Shown here in pieces: positions 61,469-64,000 of a DNA stretch of 64,000 bases. The position numbers and the translations under genes were made by a program. Every line of letters begins with the position of its first letter. Position 1 is the first letter of the stretch. The notes under the pieces were generated by a model. The model searched no databases and was not told where the DNA came from. It saw nothing but the letters and a program-made list of their open reading frames with translations. This DNA is from Thermanaeromonas toyohensis ToBE (GTDB lineage: Bacteria; Bacillota; DSM-521; Neomoorellales; Neomoorellaceae): assembly GCF_900176005.1 (NCBI RefSeq), contig NZ_LT838272.1:2065587-2129586 (forward strand), in the 5' to 3' direction.

Positions 61469-62991
61469 CTACTCTCCACCCAATCTAAAATTACCCCCGT
61501 AAATACCCCGCATTATTTCTATTTGCCTAGCTTGGTCACCCCATAGCACATATTTGTTCCCCTTCCAGCGCTCTTCTATCGTTCTTTCGATAAAATTCAA
61601 GCATGCCTCATAATTGACTACTTGTTGACGGTAAAGATGAAGTGCCCCACGCCAGATGCAAAATGTTCCTTGACAGGGCCCCATCCCTAACCGTGTCCTT
61701 TTTCTTACGTTACCAGGCGTAATATCGATCTCTTTAATAGCTTTTTGGAAGTTTTCTTCCGTAACTGTTCACACTCACAGATTAAGGAAGAATCCCCCAT
61801 TGGAAGGTGTGGTAAAGTAATTACTGGTTCTGGTAATGGCTCTTCCATTGTAGTACAAGGCTTGGAAATCCCTAGTTCACGCGCTATCAAATCGACCGCC
61901 TGTTCTGCCATAAGCCTGTAAGTAGTTAATTTCCCCCCCACTATGGAGAAAAAGCCCTTCAGATGGTCAATTCTCCCGTGATCCAGCACTGCAAATTCCC
62001 GAGGAACTTCTCTTCCTGAAATGTCGCTATTTATACCACTATATAGTGGCCGTATACCAGCATAGGCCCGCAAAATTCTTCTTTGCGTTAAGCCAGGTAT
62101 CAGGTCGTCCCCCAGAGCGAGGAGATATTTTATTTCTTCTGCAGTAGGACACAGATCGTCAGGATCGCTCGTGGGAACATCAGTAGTACCAAATAAGCTA
62201 ATAGAACCTGCCGGGACCAAGATGTCCCCGTCTCCTGGATAGCGCAAACGGTTAATCACTCTCGCAGTTAATCGCTGGGCGAATACCAATATGGTCCCTC
62301 TACCATAAGCCATATTAAGGTGAATACCTGCCATAGCAGCAATCTTGGCAGCCCAGCTTCCAGCTGCATTTACAACAATTTGAGCTTCAACCTTGTATTT
62401 CTCGCCAGTTTGTGTATTTTCAAGTATGGCACCTCTAACCCTTTCGCCTTCGATAACTAACTGAATGACCCGGGTTTGATTGAGTACTCTGGCCCCTCTT
62501 TGCACAGCACCTCGGATATTCATCCATACTAGTTCGAAAGGATCAACAACCGCATCGGGGACCCAGAACACTCTACTGATGCGTTCCGAAAGTAAAGGCT
62601 CCTTCTGCCTGGCTTCATGAACCCCTATCTCTTCAACGGGTATTTTAAGGCGTCTGGCAACTTTTACCCACTGTTTTAGGTATTCATAATCGTCACCGGG
62701 AAGATATACAAAATAGCCCCCGGTATTTTCAATCGCCTTCCCCGCAATCCGCCGTAAAATTTGGTTCTCACGGTAACACTCTAAGGCTACGTCACTATCC
62801 TGAATCAGATAGCGGCACCCGCTATGTAAGAGGCCATGACACCGGCCAGTTGCTCCATAGGCAGGATCATACTGCTCGACTAAAATTGCATCTATACCTC
62901 TAAGAGAGAGATCCCATAAGATGCCAGCACCAGTAATGCCACTTCCAATTACCAGCACTTCAGTCGTAAGTTTCATGTTTTCTAGTTCCAC
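61469..62991 (-). pseudogene. glpA: Anaerobic glycerol-3-phosphate dehydrogenase subunit A, one-base frameshift
   Basis: The first 400 residues are a normal GlpA: VLVIGSGITGAGILWDL (FAD), HGLLHSGCRYL, and GIRPLYSG. After ICECEQ the frame is lost and stops at 61705. The rest lies in another frame: VTEENFQKAIKEID, then RTRLGMGPCQGTFC, the end of GlpA that closes at 61469. Adding one base near 61765 joins both into 507 residues, the expected length. It is probably a sequencing error or recent mutation, since the rest is well kept. Confidence 0.85.
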
Positions 62992-63060
62992 TCCTTACAT
63001 CTTTTGCTAATTACTTTTTATAGGGACGTTATGTAAAAGAGAGGGGTTACTTAATTTTAT

Positions 63061-63846
63061 TTAAGTCGAGCTTTTAATCTTGCTGCTAATGTAGTTAATC
63101 AACAAAAATGAGGCCACTGAAATATAAACTAGGATTGCTGAAACAGCACTAGCTATTCTCATATCATTGCGGAGCTGTTGGAATAAGACTAGAGGAAAGG
63201 TTTGGGCTTTAAACCCCGCTACCATACTGGTTACTTCAAATTCTCCCATCGATATAGCAAATACTAATAGGGAACCACTCAGAATACCGGGCATCACATT
63301 AGGAATCACCACATACCATAATCGCTGCCAAAGTGAAGCGCCCAAACTGGCAGCTGCTTCCGACAAAATGCGCTCATCTATAGTCCTGAAGCTAGCAAGA
63401 ACACTTCGAAACATAAATGGAAACCCTAAAAGCGTATGAGCTATAATTACTATATAAACTGTACCCGTAAGGGCTAAAGGTTCTCTAGTGAAAGACTGGA
63501 GCAAAGCTAACCCAACAATTAACGGTGGAATCACTAATGGAAGAACCTGAAAAGTGGTATCGATAAAATTACCTAAGAACCCTTTAAGGCGGGTAACAGT
63601 ATAAGCAGCTGGAACTGAAATAAATATATTAAGAAGAACAGCAGAACTAGCTACAATCAAAGAAACTATTGCTGCTGGTTTATATTTAGGATCACTCAAT
63701 ATCAATTGATACCATTTTAGAGTAAATCCTTCTGGCCAGAGCCCCTGCCAAAAGAGACTAAATGAATATATTACTGGGACTACCAAAGGGATAATAATAA
63801 ATGCTAGGAGAAGAAAGAAAATGGCTTGGTTTAATCGTCTTTGCAT
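63061..63846 (-). CDS. ABC transporter permease, PotC/ModB-like
   Basis: A 261-residue binding-protein-dependent permease with six membrane segments. The EAA loop (EAAASLGASLWQRLWYVVIPNVMPGI) that contacts the ATPase is present. This type serves polyamine, phosphonate, thiamine or iron importers. It lies upstream of glpABC and is coupled (TAATG) to the preceding permease. Its substrate might be glycerol-3-phosphate or a related phosphate ester, from context only. Confidence 0.88.
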   Translation of the reverse strand: MQRRLNQAIFFLLLAFIIIPLVVPVIYSFSLFWQGLWPEGFTLKWYQLILSDPKYKPAAIVSLIVASSAVLLNIFISVPAAYTVTRLKGFLGNFIDTTFQVLPLVIPPLIVGLALLQSFTREPLALTGTVYIVIIAHTLLGFPFMFRSVLASFRTIDERILSEAAASLGASLWQRLWYVVIPNVMPGILSGSLLVFAISMGEFEVTSMVAGFKAQTFPLVLFQQLRNDMRIASAVSAILVYISVASFLLINYISSKIKSST

Positions 63847-64000
63847 TAAGATTTACCCCTCCCTGGCTGCAAACGACGTTCTAAACTCGAAATAAGAATT
63901 AGAATAACGGCTATAAATATTGCTAACACTACAGCTAAAGCATCTGCCTGGGGAATATTAAAATTACTTTCCGAAGTATGGGAATAAATTTGTAAAGATA
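63846..64000 (-). CDS. ABC transporter permease, C-terminal part
   Basis: Only the last 50 codons are in the window. They form one membrane segment (ADALAVVLAIFIAVILILIS) and a short basic tail (LERRLQPGRGKS). The stop overlaps the start of the next permease (TAATG). Companion permease of the same importer. Confidence 0.75.
   Translation of the reverse strand, partial: SLQIYSHTSESNFNIPQADALAVVLAIFIAVILILISSLERRLQPGRGKS

Noticed and set aside
1-64000. CRISPR array or phage region
   Set aside because: No regularly spaced short repeats and no cas, capsid, terminase or integrase genes were seen.

Overview
The window looks like chromosomal DNA of a thermophilic, anaerobic, acetogenic Firmicute of the Moorella type. 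The evidence is a Wood-Ljungdahl acs cluster in Moorella order (cooC-acsA-acsB-acsC-acsV), a TtuA/TtuB/TtuC-like set for the tRNA 2-thiouridine typical of thermophiles, HydF, menaquinone genes, and a siroheme-dependent haem pathway. The genus cannot be fixed from the sequence alone. Almost all genes lie on the minus strand.

Layout. 1-7.1 kb: CO dehydrogenase/acetyl-CoA synthase operon, with a Rex/CRP-like palindrome upstream and a strong hairpin between acsB and acsC. 7.35-9.26 kb: a group IIC intron with its maturase, inserted just after a terminator-like hairpin. 9.26-11.9 kb: a poorly understood locus (73-aa protein, PEPCK/HPr-kinase-like P-loop protein, DUF2294 protein) with a structured, attenuator-like leader RNA. 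12-14.5 kb: tRNA-Thr, tRNA-Pro and the tRNA thiolation genes, plus a 36-codon rubredoxin-like gene. 14.6-18.1 kb: menaquinone genes (UbiA, UbiD, MenG types) and queT, then tRNA-Leu. 18.4-19.8 kb: an intact ISL3-family element with a target duplication. 20-25.1 kb: a PAP2 phosphatase, a large FtsA-like ATPase, two small proteins, and a decayed IS110-family copy. 25.3-36.3 kb: one long operon from a polyprenyl synthase through hemA, hemC, cobA/hemD, ahbC, hemB, ahbD, ahbA, ahbB and hemL. Together with the Met8-like gene this covers glutamyl-tRNA to protohaem via siroheme. 36.3-45.2 kb: an O-antigen-ligase/TPR protein, D-aminopeptidase, LysM protein, a second, intact IS110 copy, aspartase, methylglyoxal synthase and a cysteine-cluster protein. 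45.2-52.1 kb: hydF, tatA, tatC, an isoprenoid-synthase-like protein, two small membrane proteins, a two-component system and speD. 52.2-64 kb: a membrane-anchored flavoprotein with an SLH-like tail, tRNA-Pro, an ABC ATPase, an epimerase remnant, a FliD-like protein, a Na/Pi cotransporter, glpCBA and ABC permeases.

How the genes fit together: acetyl-CoA synthesis from CO2/CO is the energy core. Menaquinone, haem, Tat export and the glycerol-3-phosphate dehydrogenase GlpABC point to a membrane electron-transfer chain beside it. The most interesting signals are: (1) two IS110-family copies that both sit inside a reconstructed AAAGGAGGG Shine-Dalgarno sequence and carry a foldable non-coding region that could be the guiding bridge RNA; (2) the structured leader at 11.28-11.43 kb; (3) a scatter of one-base frameshifts (22.9, 23.55, 24.18, 44.6, 61.8 kb), mostly in homopolymers, which suggests sequencing error or recent decay.
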